A stretch of DNA of 64,000 nucleotides, taken from Muscardinus avellanarius (Eukaryota; Chordata; Mammalia; Rodentia; Gliridae). The stretch is taken from positions 27,800,966-27,864,965 of the forward strand of contig OY726565.1 in assembly GCA_963383645.1 (NCBI GenBank), given 5' to 3'. A model generated the notes under the pieces. The model saw nothing but the letters and a program-made list of their open reading frames with translations. It had not been told where the DNA came from and ran no database searches. Numbering within the stretch: position 1 is the stretch's first letter; each line of letters begins with the position of its first letter. A program made the translations under genes and the position numbers. Positions 23,700 to 35,175 of this stretch are shown in pieces.

Positions 23700-24015
23700 A
23701 TACTTTTATATTCATTTGGCAAGGAACATGTGCGGGTACCATCTTTTTCAAGGGAAATTTGACAATAGTTTAAACATTTCACACATGCATTCCTTTTGAC
23801 ACAGAGATCCCATGTTATGTATCCTCAAAGGCAGACAGAATTTTCCATATGAATTATTGTGGCCATTGCAATATTGTGTGTACTAGCAATAAAAAAGTTG
23901 GACACATTACATATATCTACACATGGATGACTGGTGAGGTATATTATGGTACATACATGTAACAATATTTGTACATACACCACAGTCTAAGAATGAAATG
24001 AAGCAGTTCTTCATT
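23700..24015 (+). mobile_element. ancient L1-like 3' fragment (part 1)
   Basis: Diverged sequence matching the LINE 3' motif order 'ATTGTGGCCATTGCAATATT', then 'ACTAGCAATAAAAAAGTTGG', then 'GGTATATTATGGTACAT'. It is split by composite copy 1 and may resume at 26808-26888 (ATGATCCAATTTTGTGTACA). The family call is tentative. Confidence 0.5.
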
Positions 24016-25090
24016 TGCTAATATATTTTTTTTATTTTTTATTGGTGCACTGTATTCATACATCATAGTGGGATACAAAAAAACTTTTGTAGACATACAT
24101 GCACACATCGCCCAGTCAGCCCCCACCTGATCCCCACCCTATTCCCTCCCCATCCCTCCTTCCCATGCTTGGCTTAGTGGTTGACATCTAGTATTATAGC
24201 AATTTATCCAAAATTAAAAATGATAATTTCACATAATAGTTTCATTTGTCTGATACCAAACTTTTGATGACTTAAAGATAGCATTTCAATATTTCTTTTT
24301 GCTTTCTTTCTTACCAGAGAATTTTTTTTCTTTTCTTTTAGGTGAAACTATCATATATTTATATATTTATTTTTCAGAAAAAAAAATCTATCCTAATATA
24401 GACTATGGACTCTAGATAGCCAAAACTATCTCGAAAAAGAACAAAGCTAGAAGATATATATTTTCTGAATTCAAACCATATAAAGCTACAATAATTGAAA
24501 CAGTGTAGTACTGTTCTAAAGGCAGATATATAAACCATTGGAGTTAAATAAAAGCCTAGAGCTAAATTCTTTCATATATTGTCAAGTTATTTTTGACAAG
24601 GTTTCCATGAACATTTGGTGGGGGAAATAATAATCTTTTAATTAAATATTGTTGAAAAATTATAATTACATGAAAAAGAATAAAATTAGACCCTTACCTA
24701 ACACCATATACAAATATTAACTCAAAATAGATAAAAGACCTAAATATAAATCTTAAGACTATAAACTTTTAGAAGAAAATCTGGGTCATAAAACCTCACA
24801 ACACTGAAATTGGCAGTGATTTCTTGGATATGATTTCAATGGCACTGGCAACAAAAGAGTATACAAACTCCCTAAAAAATAAAAAAAATATATTGTATAT
24901 CCAAAGACAATGGAAACAGAGTTAGAAGTTACTGATAGAATGGGATAAAATATTTCCAAATGCTATATCTGAAGGTATATTAATATTCCAACTAGAAATC
25001 CTAAAAATTAACAACAATAAAGGCAAACAATACCATTTAGAGATAGGTAAAAGACTAACATAAATAATGAATCTCCACAGATAACCAATC

Positions 25091-26006
25091 TTAGTTGTCT
25101 GTTGGATGGAAAATCTTGTTTCTCTGGTTCTGGTGTGTGTTACCTATTTCTTCTTTGTAGTTAATCTCTTTGAGTATTTTCTCTAGCGCTGGTTTTGAAG
25201 ACATAAATTCCTTCAGTTTCTGTTTGTCATGGAAGCTTCTTATTTCCCCATCTAATTTGATAGAAAGTTTTGCTGGGTAGGAAATTTTTGGATGGAAGTT
25301 GTTTTCTTTCAGAGTTTGGAATATGTTACTCCAAGCCCTTCTGGCTCTCATGACTTGGTTTGGGAAGTCTGGAGTGATTCTAATTGGTTTGCCTCTGAAT
25401 GTCACTTGGCCCTTTGTTTTTGTTGCCTTTAAGATTCTCTGCTTGGCTTCCACATTGGTCATTTTGACAATTATGTGGCGTGGGGATCCTCTTCTCTGAT
25501 CCTGTCTAAAGGGGGTTCTATAAGTTTCCTGGACCTGTGTATCGACCTCTTTCTCTATGTTTGGAAAATTTTCTGCTATTATTTCCTTGAAGAGATTGTT
25601 GATCCCTTTGGTTTCACCTTCTTTTCCCTCCTCTATTCCAATTATTCTTAGGTTAGCTCTCTTAAAATGGGCCCATAGTTCTTCAATGTCAGATTCCTGC
25701 TGTAGGATTTTTTTCTAAATTAGAAACTATGCGTTCATTTTTTGAATGATCATCTTCTAAGAGCGAGATTCTATTCTCCATGTGGTCTAATCAGTTGTTT
25801 GTACTTTGAATTGAGGCCTTTACTTCATTAATTGCATCCTTTATCTCTTTTTGGCTCTCTCTGAGTTCTTTTCGAAGCACCTCTATTATTTCTACAGTTA
25901 TTTTCCTGATTTGATCTTCTAGAAATCTCTGAATTTCTGTTTTATCAGGTTCTGATGTTGTGGGGTTGTGGGCATTCATTGTTCCATTGTTATTCCTCTT
26001 TCCCAT
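25091..26006 (-). pseudogene. L1 ORF1, disabled (composite copy 1)
   Basis: Encodes the L1 ORF1 RNA-binding chaperone when intact. The N-terminal part (26006 down to 25791) is open and begins MGKRNNNG. It stops at a TGA at codon 72, where copy 3 has Arg (CGA). A frameshift of one or two bases follows near 25710, in the T-run that replaces the copy 3 TTTTTTCTAG. The C-terminal part (25462-25091) is open and contains the conserved RRAWSNIF and YPAKLSI blocks of the ORF1 C-terminal domain. Confidence 0.9.
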
Positions 26007-26796
26007 GATTTTGGAAGTTTGTGCCTTCTCTGGGTTCTTCCCTTGGGTCACTATGACTTCACTTAAGGTGCTCTGGATCTCGAGTCTATGGTATCTCAGT
26101 TCCCACTACTCCTTTACTGGGTTGTATCACAGAGTCTCCGACCCAGGGAGTCGATAGAGGCTGCTTTAGACTGTGGGGGGTGCCAGGTTGCACGTTCTCC
26201 TACGGTGTGATATCTCTGCCACTGCCTCTCCCCCACTGGGTCAAGTCCCAGGGAGTACAGTACTGGGATTTCTCCTCTGGGGCCCGCAATTTGACTCACT
26301 GTTCTTGAGTACGCAGATGTAGCTGTACTGGATTCGGTGAATTCACTGCTGCTGCCACCGGTGGCAATATGGCACCGCTGCCATGCCCTCGGCCATGAGG
26401 CTGGCATATTTCTTCTTGGTTTTGATTTCCACTCTGAATCCCTGCGGCGTGTGCTGAGCTCAGCCACTGGGAGCTTTAGATTTTACCTGCAGTGAGAAAT
26501 CCCGCCTGGCTGTTCCTCAGCGGCTCACCTCGGCTTGCTGTAGCCGTCCGGTGAAGTCGCCGCTGCCGCCGGCAATATGGCACTGCTGCCGCGTCCTCGG
26601 GCGTGAGGCCGGTGTATCTCCTCTGTGGCTCTGAGCTCTGTTCTCAGTCCGCTTTCTTTCTGGAGCCCAGTGATTTTTTTTTGTTTCTCTGGTGATGGTG
26701 TTTTCTGGCTATGAAAGGCGCTGATTTTGTGGTAATGGAGATTAGTTGTTAGCGGGGCTCTTAAGCCCCGCTTTTCTCGGTCGCCATCTTCCCGGC
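26007..26796 (-). promoter_or_regulatory. L1-type CpG-rich 5'UTR promoter of composite copy 1
   Basis: Starts with AAGATGGC (complement of 26783-26790), the YY1-type site that positions L1 transcription. It holds two related GC-rich blocks about 215 bp apart (around 26340-26440 and 26555-26650), each with the order GCTGC(C)..GGCAATATGGC..CCTCGG. Promoter activity is inferred from the L1 family. Confidence 0.7.
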
Positions 26797-26888
26797 TGCT
26801 AATATATATTTCTAAGAAATATTAATAAATGAAAAAGCAAAGTGCCCAAGAGTAGGTATGATCCAATTTTGTGTACATTTTAAAGGAT

Positions 26889-27090
26889 ATATTTGGTAGT
26901 TCTTGTGGTGCACACATATAATCCCAGTACTTGGGAGGCTCAAACAGGAGGATTCAAGGGGTGAGAACAACCTCAGAAACTTAGCAAGACCCTACTTCAG
27001 AACAACAAAAAAAGTAAAATAGAGCTGGGAGTGTAGCTCAGAGGTAAGATGCCCCTGGGTTCAGTCCCCAGTACCAAAAATATTAAATAA
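26889..27090 (+). mobile_element. B1-dID SINE, older subtype
   Basis: Plus-strand dimer. ID half with TAGCTCAGAGGTAAGATGCC and GGTTCAGTCCC, short A-rich tail. Confidence 0.8.
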
Positions 27091-27655
27091 AAACCCACTG
27101 CATATTTATGCATGCAGATGTGTGCATGCTACTTCTTGTGTGGACGCACAGCAAATCGCTCTCAGTGACTGGTTCAGGGAGAAAGACTTAAGTGAACTGT
27201 GGGGTGGAGGAAAAGGAAATGTGTTCTCCACACTCTGCATGCTTCTGTACTTTTCTTGTGGTTTGTTTAGTATGTTCATGTTACTTTGGTTTAAAGAATA
27301 ACACAAGCCTGCTTTCAGGAGCGGTTCTAATGTGTGCCATTCTACCAGACCACGCGGAGTGCTGGTCCATGACGAACTCAGAATGTAAATGGATGCAGTG
27401 CTGCCTCCCCAGACCAACTCACCAGGAAAGCACATCGCTCAGCTAAACCGTGCTCAGTGACCTGGGGCCAGCTCCTCGCCCCTCACTGGCCAGCAACAAA
27501 CAAGTCTGCTGGGTTTTTCAGACCGCACTTTGAAAAATACCAATTTATACTTTAATATGATTTTTAGAACAAATTTCTCTTCTGCTAAGTGTATATGTAT
27601 GTAAGACTCTTGCTTTGGAAAATAATAAATATTAGGAGTGTGGGTAAGCTATTGT
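27091..27655. other. unique sequence
   Basis: Nothing recognised. Confidence 0.4.
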
Positions 27656-27656
27656 G

Positions 27657-27706
<50 letters not shown>

Positions 27707-27765
27707 ACTGGAGATTGAACACAGGGTGTTCTACCTCTGAGCTTCTAAGATACACCCCAACCTAT
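27656..27765 (-). mobile_element. ID-like SINE fragment with (CA)n tail
   Basis: (TG)n at 27656-27702 followed by an ID-half remnant. No B1 half adjoins it. Confidence 0.7.
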
Positions 27766-27795
27766 TTCATTACTTCTTCTATTTCTTTATTTTTG

Positions 27796-27982
27796 CAGTA
27801 CTGGGAATTGAATCAAGAAGACTTTTACCTCTGAGCTACATCTCAAGGCCCCCTCTTTTTTTTTCTTGAAACACTCTCTTGCTAAGTTGCTGAGGGCCAG
27901 GCTAAATTGTTGCAGCTGACTTTGAGCCTGTGAACTTCCTATCTCAGCCTCTCGATTACAGGCATGTGCCATCTTGCTCAGC

Positions 27983-28024
<42 letters not shown>

Positions 28025-28315
28025 TACTTGTGATTGAACCCAGGGGCATTCTACCTCTGAGCTAAACCCACAGCCCTATTTTATTTTGAAGCAAGGTCTC
28101 ACTAAATTACAAAGGAACTACTAAGTTCCTGAGGTTGGCCATGAACCTGTGGTACTCCTCTGAGTTTCCCAAGTACTGGGATTACAAGGGTGCACCAACA
28201 TGCCTGGCCTGTTTTTTTATTTTGAAGCAGGGTCTTGCTAAATTACCATGTGCAAGCCTCCTGTCTCAGCTTCCCAAGTCCTGGGATTACAAGTATACAC
28301 CATTCCTCCTGGCCT
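27796..28315 (-). mobile_element. cluster of three minus-strand B1-dID SINEs
   Basis: Tandem run: a dimer at 27796-27984, then (TG)n 27985-28022 as the tail of a second dimer at 28023-28208, then a B1-part fragment at 28209-28315. All share orientation and are moderately diverged. The run looks like repeated insertion into SINE tails. Confidence 0.8.
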
Positions 28316-28633
28316 AAACTATTTTCCTGAGTAGATTTTTTTCTTCAATGCCCCTGTACACACTGGCACTCAAGGACCATGCTGACAGGCCATGCCATCT
28401 TTAACAGGAGGCTCTCAGGGAAGCACTGGTGGCAGCACTGGCCAGGAGAGTTCAGCCCGCCTGAAGGGCAGTGGCCTCAGATGTATTGTCCCTGCTGGAC
28501 AGCTCCTTCCTAGCAGAAAATCCACACTACAAAAAGGAGAATAATATCTCCCACAAAAGTTTAGATCATTCGCTCTAGTACTGAAATATAAAAAAATAGA
28601 AACTCAATGTGCTTTTTCTTTTTTTTCTGTCTT
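28316..28633. other. unique sequence
   Basis: Nothing recognised. Confidence 0.4.
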
Positions 28634-28836
28634 TTTATGGTACTAGGGATTGAACCCTGGGGCATTCTACCCTGGAACTCTAACCCCAACCCTTTTTAAT
28701 TTTATTTCTTTTGAAACAGGGTCTTGATAAATTGATAAGAATCTTGCCAAATTGCTAAAGCTGCCCTCGAACCTGCAATCCTCCTTTCTCAGCCTCCAAA
28801 ATACTGGGATTACAGATGTGTGCCACAACAGCCAGC
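28634..28836 (-). mobile_element. B1-dID SINE
   Basis: Minus-strand dimer with ID end GGTACTAGGGATTGAACCC and B1 end GTGTGCCACAACAGCCAGC. Confidence 0.8.
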
Positions 28837-30047
28837 AACAAATGCTCTTTTCAAAGGATTGATGGCTTGTTTGTAAAACAGTGACTGTGGGATGCAACAC
28901 ATCTCAGTACCTGTGACAAATATAAATCAACTACCAAGAAGGCAGCTCTTTGACAAGAAAAACAAAGCAGAGAAGATACATATCTAAAACACAAAAAAAG
29001 AACCATGGCGGAAAAAATCCAATAGTCAGAACACCTGATAGCAAAGAGGCCCCGTACGTGACTGACCTGGTGAGTGCCACCACTGTGGAGGCCTGCAACA
29101 CCTCTGGCCACCACAGAAATCCCCGGCAAGGGAGCCAAGGAATTGAGGTGAACTGAGAGGTGACAGAACTTCCACATCTTAAGAAACCAGCACCATGCTT
29201 CAGTGTCAGAGAAAAAAAGATTCAAAAGCCTGTGTGCGTCCCAAAAAAGATTCAAAAGCCTATGTGATCACCTGCACCTGCAGCAGTACACTACACCCTC
29301 CAGAGACGTGGGCTCGCAGGACAGTAAGAAACTGCGTTTCTCAGTGGACAACTGCCCAGAGCAGCAGCAGGGACCCTGGGGGACTAAGATTTGGCAGTCC
29401 ACCCCTGAGGTGGTCGGGTTATAACCTGCAGAGACACAGGAGAGGCCTATAGTGTCCAAGGCACAGTACCCACACAGTGTCACAGGGAATTGCTCCAAGA
29501 TTACACTAGACACCCTCCACCAGTGCAGGTAGGGAGGTGCAGGCTGAGGGCCGGAAAGAATAAGACCCTGCACTTAGATGGAATTCATTTACAGTGACAC
29601 CTCCAGCCCTGAGACCTGAGTGCAAAGCGGTGAGAGGCAAGAGGGACACAGGCACTCAAAAAGTGGGTCCAAAAACTGACAGTAGGTTACTGAGCAAATG
29701 AGAGATATTGGAACTTGCTCCAGAACCTACTAAAGTGAGCAGATAGTATCCAAGCAGTCCCAGAAAGTCTGCAGAGGTCAAGTGGGCCCTCTATGTGTAT
29801 ATTTGCAGTATTTTTTTCACTGTTTTGTTGTTGTTGTTGTTGTTGCTGTTGTTGTTGTTGTTAGTTTTGTCTTTGATTTGCTATTATTATTATTGTTATG
29901 TGGTTGGTTATTTTGTTACTTTGGGCATGTTTGTTTGCTCTCTCTCCCCATTTCTTTTACAAGCTTCCTCCCTCTATCCTATCTACTCTCTTCTCTCAAA
30001 ACTTTTTTTTCTTTCTATATCTCCTTGTTTTATATTTAAGCTATTTC

Positions 30048-30290
30048 TTTTCGTCTTTCTTTCTCTCTTTCCTTCTTTCTTTTTTTTTTTTTTTTTTTTT
30101 TTGGTGGTACTGGGGTTCCTGGAAGCCCTTGCACCTTGGGCTATACTCCCAGACCTATTTTTTATACTTTTTTTTAATTTTTGGAAACAGGGTCTCTTAA
30201 GCCAGCACAGCTGGCTTCAAACCTATGTGATCTTCCTGTCTCCGCCTCCCAAGTGCGGGGATTACAAGTGTGCGCCACCCCACCCAGCTT
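30048..30290 (-). mobile_element. young B1-dID SINE in L1 5'UTR, 14-bp target duplication
   Basis: Minus-strand dimer with a long T/C-rich tail (30048-30102). The exact duplication ATTTAAGCTATTTC lies at 30034-30047 and 30291-30304. Confidence 0.95.
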
Positions 30291-30927
30291 ATTTAAGCTA
30301 TTTCATATCTCTATACCTAAATACTCTATACTGACTACAATGATCCAACTAAATATTCACTGTCTCTCATCTCAACCAGATACTACCTTGTTATACTTTA
30401 ACTCTTACTCAACGTGATCATATTCTCTACTTTACCCTATTTCTGTACCCATCACTTCAGCTCCTCCCCCTCACCTAACACTCACAACAACACTGTTTCC
30501 CCATGGATGAATCTGCTGTCATCTCTCTAAATCCCTACTGCTAAGATTGGATCAGAGAGGTGATCCACAAGAAAGGACAACCAGACACTAAAGACAAACT
30601 ACCCACAGCCTACAGAGAGAAATGCTCATCAGACCTCACATACAGGTTTAAAAAATGCATAGTTTACAAACTATTCTACCCACACTGCTTAGCTGGCTTT
30701 TTATAAAGTTAGTGGCAGACAGAATACATGACCTTAACACCTGAAATCCATCAATGCCACCATAGGAACAAGCAGAAGGAATCCCAGAGCAACTCAGTAT
30801 TGACAATCTACAGGTAGAACAACAGTGGGCTGATAGTAGAAACAGTCTTCTGTGTTAATATCAAAGGGTGAGTGGCAGCTGGAACCATCTCTTCCAACAG
30901 CGATCTGGACTCAAAAAGAGAAAAAAG

Positions 30928-31950
30928 ATGCCAAGACAACAGAAACACCCAAGAATTCTGAACATATGAGAATGAGGAACAGTGAGGAAATAAGGGAAAT
31001 CACAAATACTGACCTACAAGAAGTGCAAAAAGGAGAATTTCTAATCCTGATCTTCAATATGATAAAAGGCCTCACAGCAAGTATACAGGAAATAAAAGAG
31101 GAAATTGAGATGTTAAAGAATCAGAAAGAACCCTGGAATGAAATGAAGGAGTCAATAAATGAAATGAAGACAGCAATAGAAAGAAATTCTGGAAGATTAG
31201 ATGAAATGGAAAACAGAATATCACTATTAGAAGACAGTTCATTCAAAACCAAAAGCACTGCCGGGCGTGGTGGTGCACGCTTGTAATCCCCGCGCTTGGG
31301 AGGCAGAGACAGGAGGATCGCGCTGGTTTGAAGCCAGCCTCGCTGGCTTAAGAGACCCTGTTTCCAAATGAAAAAGTTTTTAAAAAAATAGGTCTGGGAG
31401 TGGAACCCCAGTACCACAAAAAAAAAAAGCACAGTTAACAGTATACAGAAGACATTTCAACAACAGAATCTAAACATCCAACAACTATGGGAAAGTATGA
31501 AAGGTCCTAAATTACGGATAAAAGGGATTGAAGCGGGAATAGAAGCACAGACCAAAGGTATCTGTGATCTCTTCAGAGAAATAATTTCAGAGAATTTTCC
31601 AAACATAGAGACATGAACATCCACATACAGGAGACATACAGAACACTTTTAAGACAAGATCAAATAATTCCCCACACCATGTAATAATCAAAATGACCAA
31701 TATAGAGGCTAAGGGAAGAATCTTAAAAGCAGTGAGAACAAAAGAGTGGGTGACATTTAGGGGAAAAACAATAAAAATCACTAGTCTCCACACCCCAAGT
31801 CATGTGTCAGGAGAGGTTGGTATGATGTAATCCAGAGCCTGGAAGAAAACAACTTGCAACCCAAACTGATATATCCAGCGAGGTTATTATTTAAAATTTA
31901 TGGAGAAGTAAAAATGTTTCAGAATAAACAGAATCTTAAAAAAATTCATG
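30928..31950 (+). pseudogene. L1 ORF1 remnant (old L1), interrupted by a SINE
   Basis: Codons for the ORF1 coiled coil are visible at 30960-31250 (for example KGLTASIQEIKEEIEML, then RLDEMENRISLLED). This is followed by SINE 31259-31427 and then further ORF1 sequence with frameshifts. The C-terminal domain region (about 31680-31960) is recognisable by order but not open. Confidence 0.8.
31259..31427 (+). mobile_element. young B1-dID SINE in L1 ORF1
   Basis: Near-consensus B1 start GCCGGGCGTGGTGG. The ID half is internally shortened (goes from CTGGGAGTG straight to GAACCCCAGTACC). Short duplicated target AAAAGCAC. Confidence 0.9.
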
Positions 31951-33869
31951 AAGACTAAGCCAGTACTAGGGAAAAATACTTAAAGAAATAAAAAAGAAAA
32001 AAAGCAAATTTCAGAACCAGAGAAGAGATGAATTCAATCATCAGGGCAACTAAGCAAAAAAAAAAAAAATAACATTACATCAAACAGAATATAGAACACA
32101 AAATGACAGGAAACAAAAATCATATCTCAACAACTCTGAATGCCAAAGAATTTAACTCACCAATAAAAAACATAGACTGGCAATGTGGATTAAAAAACAT
32201 GATCCAAATATATACTGCTTGCAAGAAACTCACCTAACAGCCAAAGATATTCAGTCTAAAAGTGAAAGGATGAAAAATATATATCATGCCAAGGGAGACT
32301 GAAAACGAGCAGGGGTAGCAATACTGATATCTAATAAAACAGACTTTAAGTTAAAACACATCAGAAGAGAAAAAGCAGGACACTTCCTATTAATTAAGAG
32401 AATAATCCAGAAAGATGAAATAATGATAGTCAATGTTTATGCCCCAAATGTGGATGCACTCACATTTGTAAAACAAACTTTTCAGATATTAGGTCTCAAA
32501 TAGACCCAATTACAATAATATTGGGAGATTTCAACACATCACTCACACCATTAGATCAATCTTCAAAGAAAAAGTGAGTAAAGACTCTTCAGAACTAAAG
32601 AAAACTATACACTAAATAGATCTAATAGACATACAGACTATTTCAACCAGGAACAGCAGAGTGCACATTCTTCTCAGCTGTCCCTGAAACCTTCTGCAAA
32701 ATAGATCACATTCTGGGCTATAAAACAAGCACCAGCAAATTCAAAAGATATATTATAATTTCCTGCATCTTTTCAGATCATAACAGAATAAAAGTAGAAA
32801 TCAACAGGAAGATCAAAATAAATTATATAAATACTTGAAGACTGATACATTCCTGAGTGAGGGGTAGATAAAAGCAAAAATAAAGGGATAAATAAAAACA
32901 TTCCTGGAATTAAATGAAAATAGAGGTGCAACTTACCAAAATATATGGGTCACTTTGAAGGCAGTGTTTAGAGGAAAGTTTATAGCATTGAGTGCCCACA
33001 TAAGAACAGAAAGTTGTTCAAATAAACAACCCAATGACACATCTCAAGGACCTAGAAAAACAGCAACAGTTTAATCCCAAAGACAACAAAAGGCAGGAAA
33101 TAATTAAAATCAGAGCAGAAATAAATAAAATAGAGAATTAAGAAAATACAAAGGATCAACAAAGCAAAAAGTTGGTTCTTTGAAAAGTTTAATAAGATCA
33201 ACAAACCCCTGGCCAACCTAACCAAAAGAAAGAGAATCAATTCAAACAATTAAAATTGAGTATGAAAAAGGAGACATCACCACAGACAGTGGAGAAATTA
33301 AAAGGATTATCAGAAACTATTTTGACAATTTATACTCCAATAGACTGGAAAACATGGAAGAAATAAATAGATTTCTAAGCACATAAAACCTACCTAAATT
33401 GAACCAAGAGGACATAGCAAGCCTAAACCAACCAATAGCAAGCAAAGAAATAGGAACAACAATATAAATTCTTAAATCAAAGAAAAGCCCAGGCCCAGAT
33501 AGGTTTCCAGCTGAATTCTACAAAACTTTTGTAGAATAACTAAACTGAATACTCCACACGTTATTCCGAGAAACTGAAGAGATGGAATTCTTCCAAACTC
33601 CTCTATGAAGCCAGTATCACATTAATACCAAAACCAAATGCAGATACCTCAAGAAAAGAAAATTACAGACCAATATTTTTGATGAACATAGATGCAAAAA
33701 TTCTAAGCAAAATACTAGCTATGTGCATTCCAAACCATATCAAGAGAATTATTCACCACAACCAAGTTGGTTTCATCCCAGGAAACCAAGTCTGGTTCAA
33801 CATACACAAATCAATGCATGTGATTCACTACGTAAATAGAACTAAGATTTTTTTTAAAAATCACATGAT

Positions 33870-34560
33870 TAGGTAAGGGTCCAACTTTATTCTTTTCCAT
33901 GTAATTATTATGTTTCAACAATATTTAGTTAAAATATTATTATTTCTACCACCAAATGTTCGTGGAAACCTTGTCAAAAATAACTTGACAATATAGGGAA
34001 GAATTTAGCTCTAGGCTTTTATTTAACTCCAATGGTTTATATATCTGCCTTTAGAATAGTACTACACTGTTTCAATTATTGTAGCTTTATATGTTTTGAA
34101 ATCAGAAAATATATATCTTCTAGCTTTGTTCTATTTCAAGATCGTTTTGGGTATCTAGAGTCCATATTCCATATTAGGATAGAGTTTTTTTCTGAAAAAT
34201 AAATATATAAATATATGATAGTTTCACCTAAAAAAAAATAGAAAAAAAATTCTCTGGTAAGAAAGAAAGTAAAAAGAAATGTTGAAATGTTATCTTTAAG
34301 TCATCAAAAGCTTGGTATCAGACAAATGAAACTGTTATGTGAGATTATCATTTTAAATTTTGGATAAATTGCTATAATACTAGATGTCAACCACTAAGCC
34401 AAGCATGGGAGAGAGGGATGGGGAGAGAATGGGGTGGGGATCGGGTTGGGGCTGACTGGGCGATGTGTGCATGTATGTCTACAAAAGTTTGTATCCCACT
34501 ATGATGTATGAATACAGTGCACCAATAAAAATAAATAAATAAATTTTAAAAAATTAAAAA
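33870..34560 (+). mobile_element. composite L1-derived element, copy 4 (5' truncated)
   Basis: Begins abruptly within the inverted ORF2 segment (AGGTAAGGGTCCAAC) and runs to the same 3' end as the other copies (GTGCACCAATAAAA), with an A-rich tail. It is inserted in ORF2 of the old L1. The flanks carry an imperfect duplication, AATCACATGAT (about 33859-33869) and AATCACAGGAT (34563-34573). Confidence 0.9.
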
Positions 34561-34989
34561 ATAATCACAGGATCATATCAAAAGATTCTGAAAAAACATT
34601 TGACAAAATCCAACACCAATTCATGTTAAAAAACACTGCAGAAAATTGGAATAGAAGGAACATATCTCAACATCATATAAGGCAATATATGATAAACCCA
34701 AAGCCAACATCATCTTGAATGAGAAAAACTTCAAGAATTCCCTCTAAAATCAGGAACAAGACAAGGATGCCCACTATCACCACTCTTTTTCAATATAGTT
34801 CTTGAGACTTGCCACATCACTAAGAAAGAGAAGGATATCAAAGGAATTAAAATAGTAAAAGAAGAATTAAAATTATCTTTGTTTGAAGATGGCATGATCA
34901 CATATCTAGAAGACCCAAAACACTCAACCAAAAGACTAATGGAGCTAATTAACCAGTTCAGCAAAGTAACATGATACAAAATCAATCTA

Positions 34990-35175
34990 GCCAGGTGTGG
35001 TGGTGCACGCTTGTAATCCCGGTGCTTGGGAAGTGGAGACAGGAGGATCGCACAGGTTCGAAACCAGCCTCGCTGGCTTAAGAGACCCTGTTTCCATATA
35101 AAAATATAAAATATGTCTGGGAGTGTAGCCTGGAGGTAGAAGTTTTCCAGGAGCCCCAGTACCACACACACACAC
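34990..35175 (+). mobile_element. young B1-dID SINE in L1 ORF2
   Basis: Plus-strand dimer with a short (CA)n tail. Flanking duplication ACAAAATCAATCTA / ACAAAATCAACCTA (one mismatch) at 34976-34989 and 35176-35189. Confidence 0.95.

Larger units (their letters stand above)
24027..26796 (-). mobile_element. composite L1-derived retrotransposon, copy 1
   Basis: Order in element sense: 5'UTR starting CCGGGAAGATGGCGACCGAG (26796 down to about 26007), a broken ORF1 (about 26006-25091), an L1 ORF2 3' fragment in the opposite orientation (about 25060-24410, sense on the plus strand), about 160 bp of unassigned A/T-rich sequence, then an L1-like 3' end terminating GTGCACCAATAAAA (about 24240-24038). 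It has an 11-bp perfect target duplication TGCTAATATAT at 24016-24026 and 26797-26807. The same architecture recurs at 47278-50205 and 52186-55012. There is no ORF2 reading frame in sense, so it must use another L1's reverse transcriptase. Confidence 0.9.

Noticed and set aside
24027..26796. Explanation of copy 1 as a simple twin-priming inversion of a full L1
   Set aside because: Identical inversion junctions in three copies with different target duplications require a shared, already inverted source.
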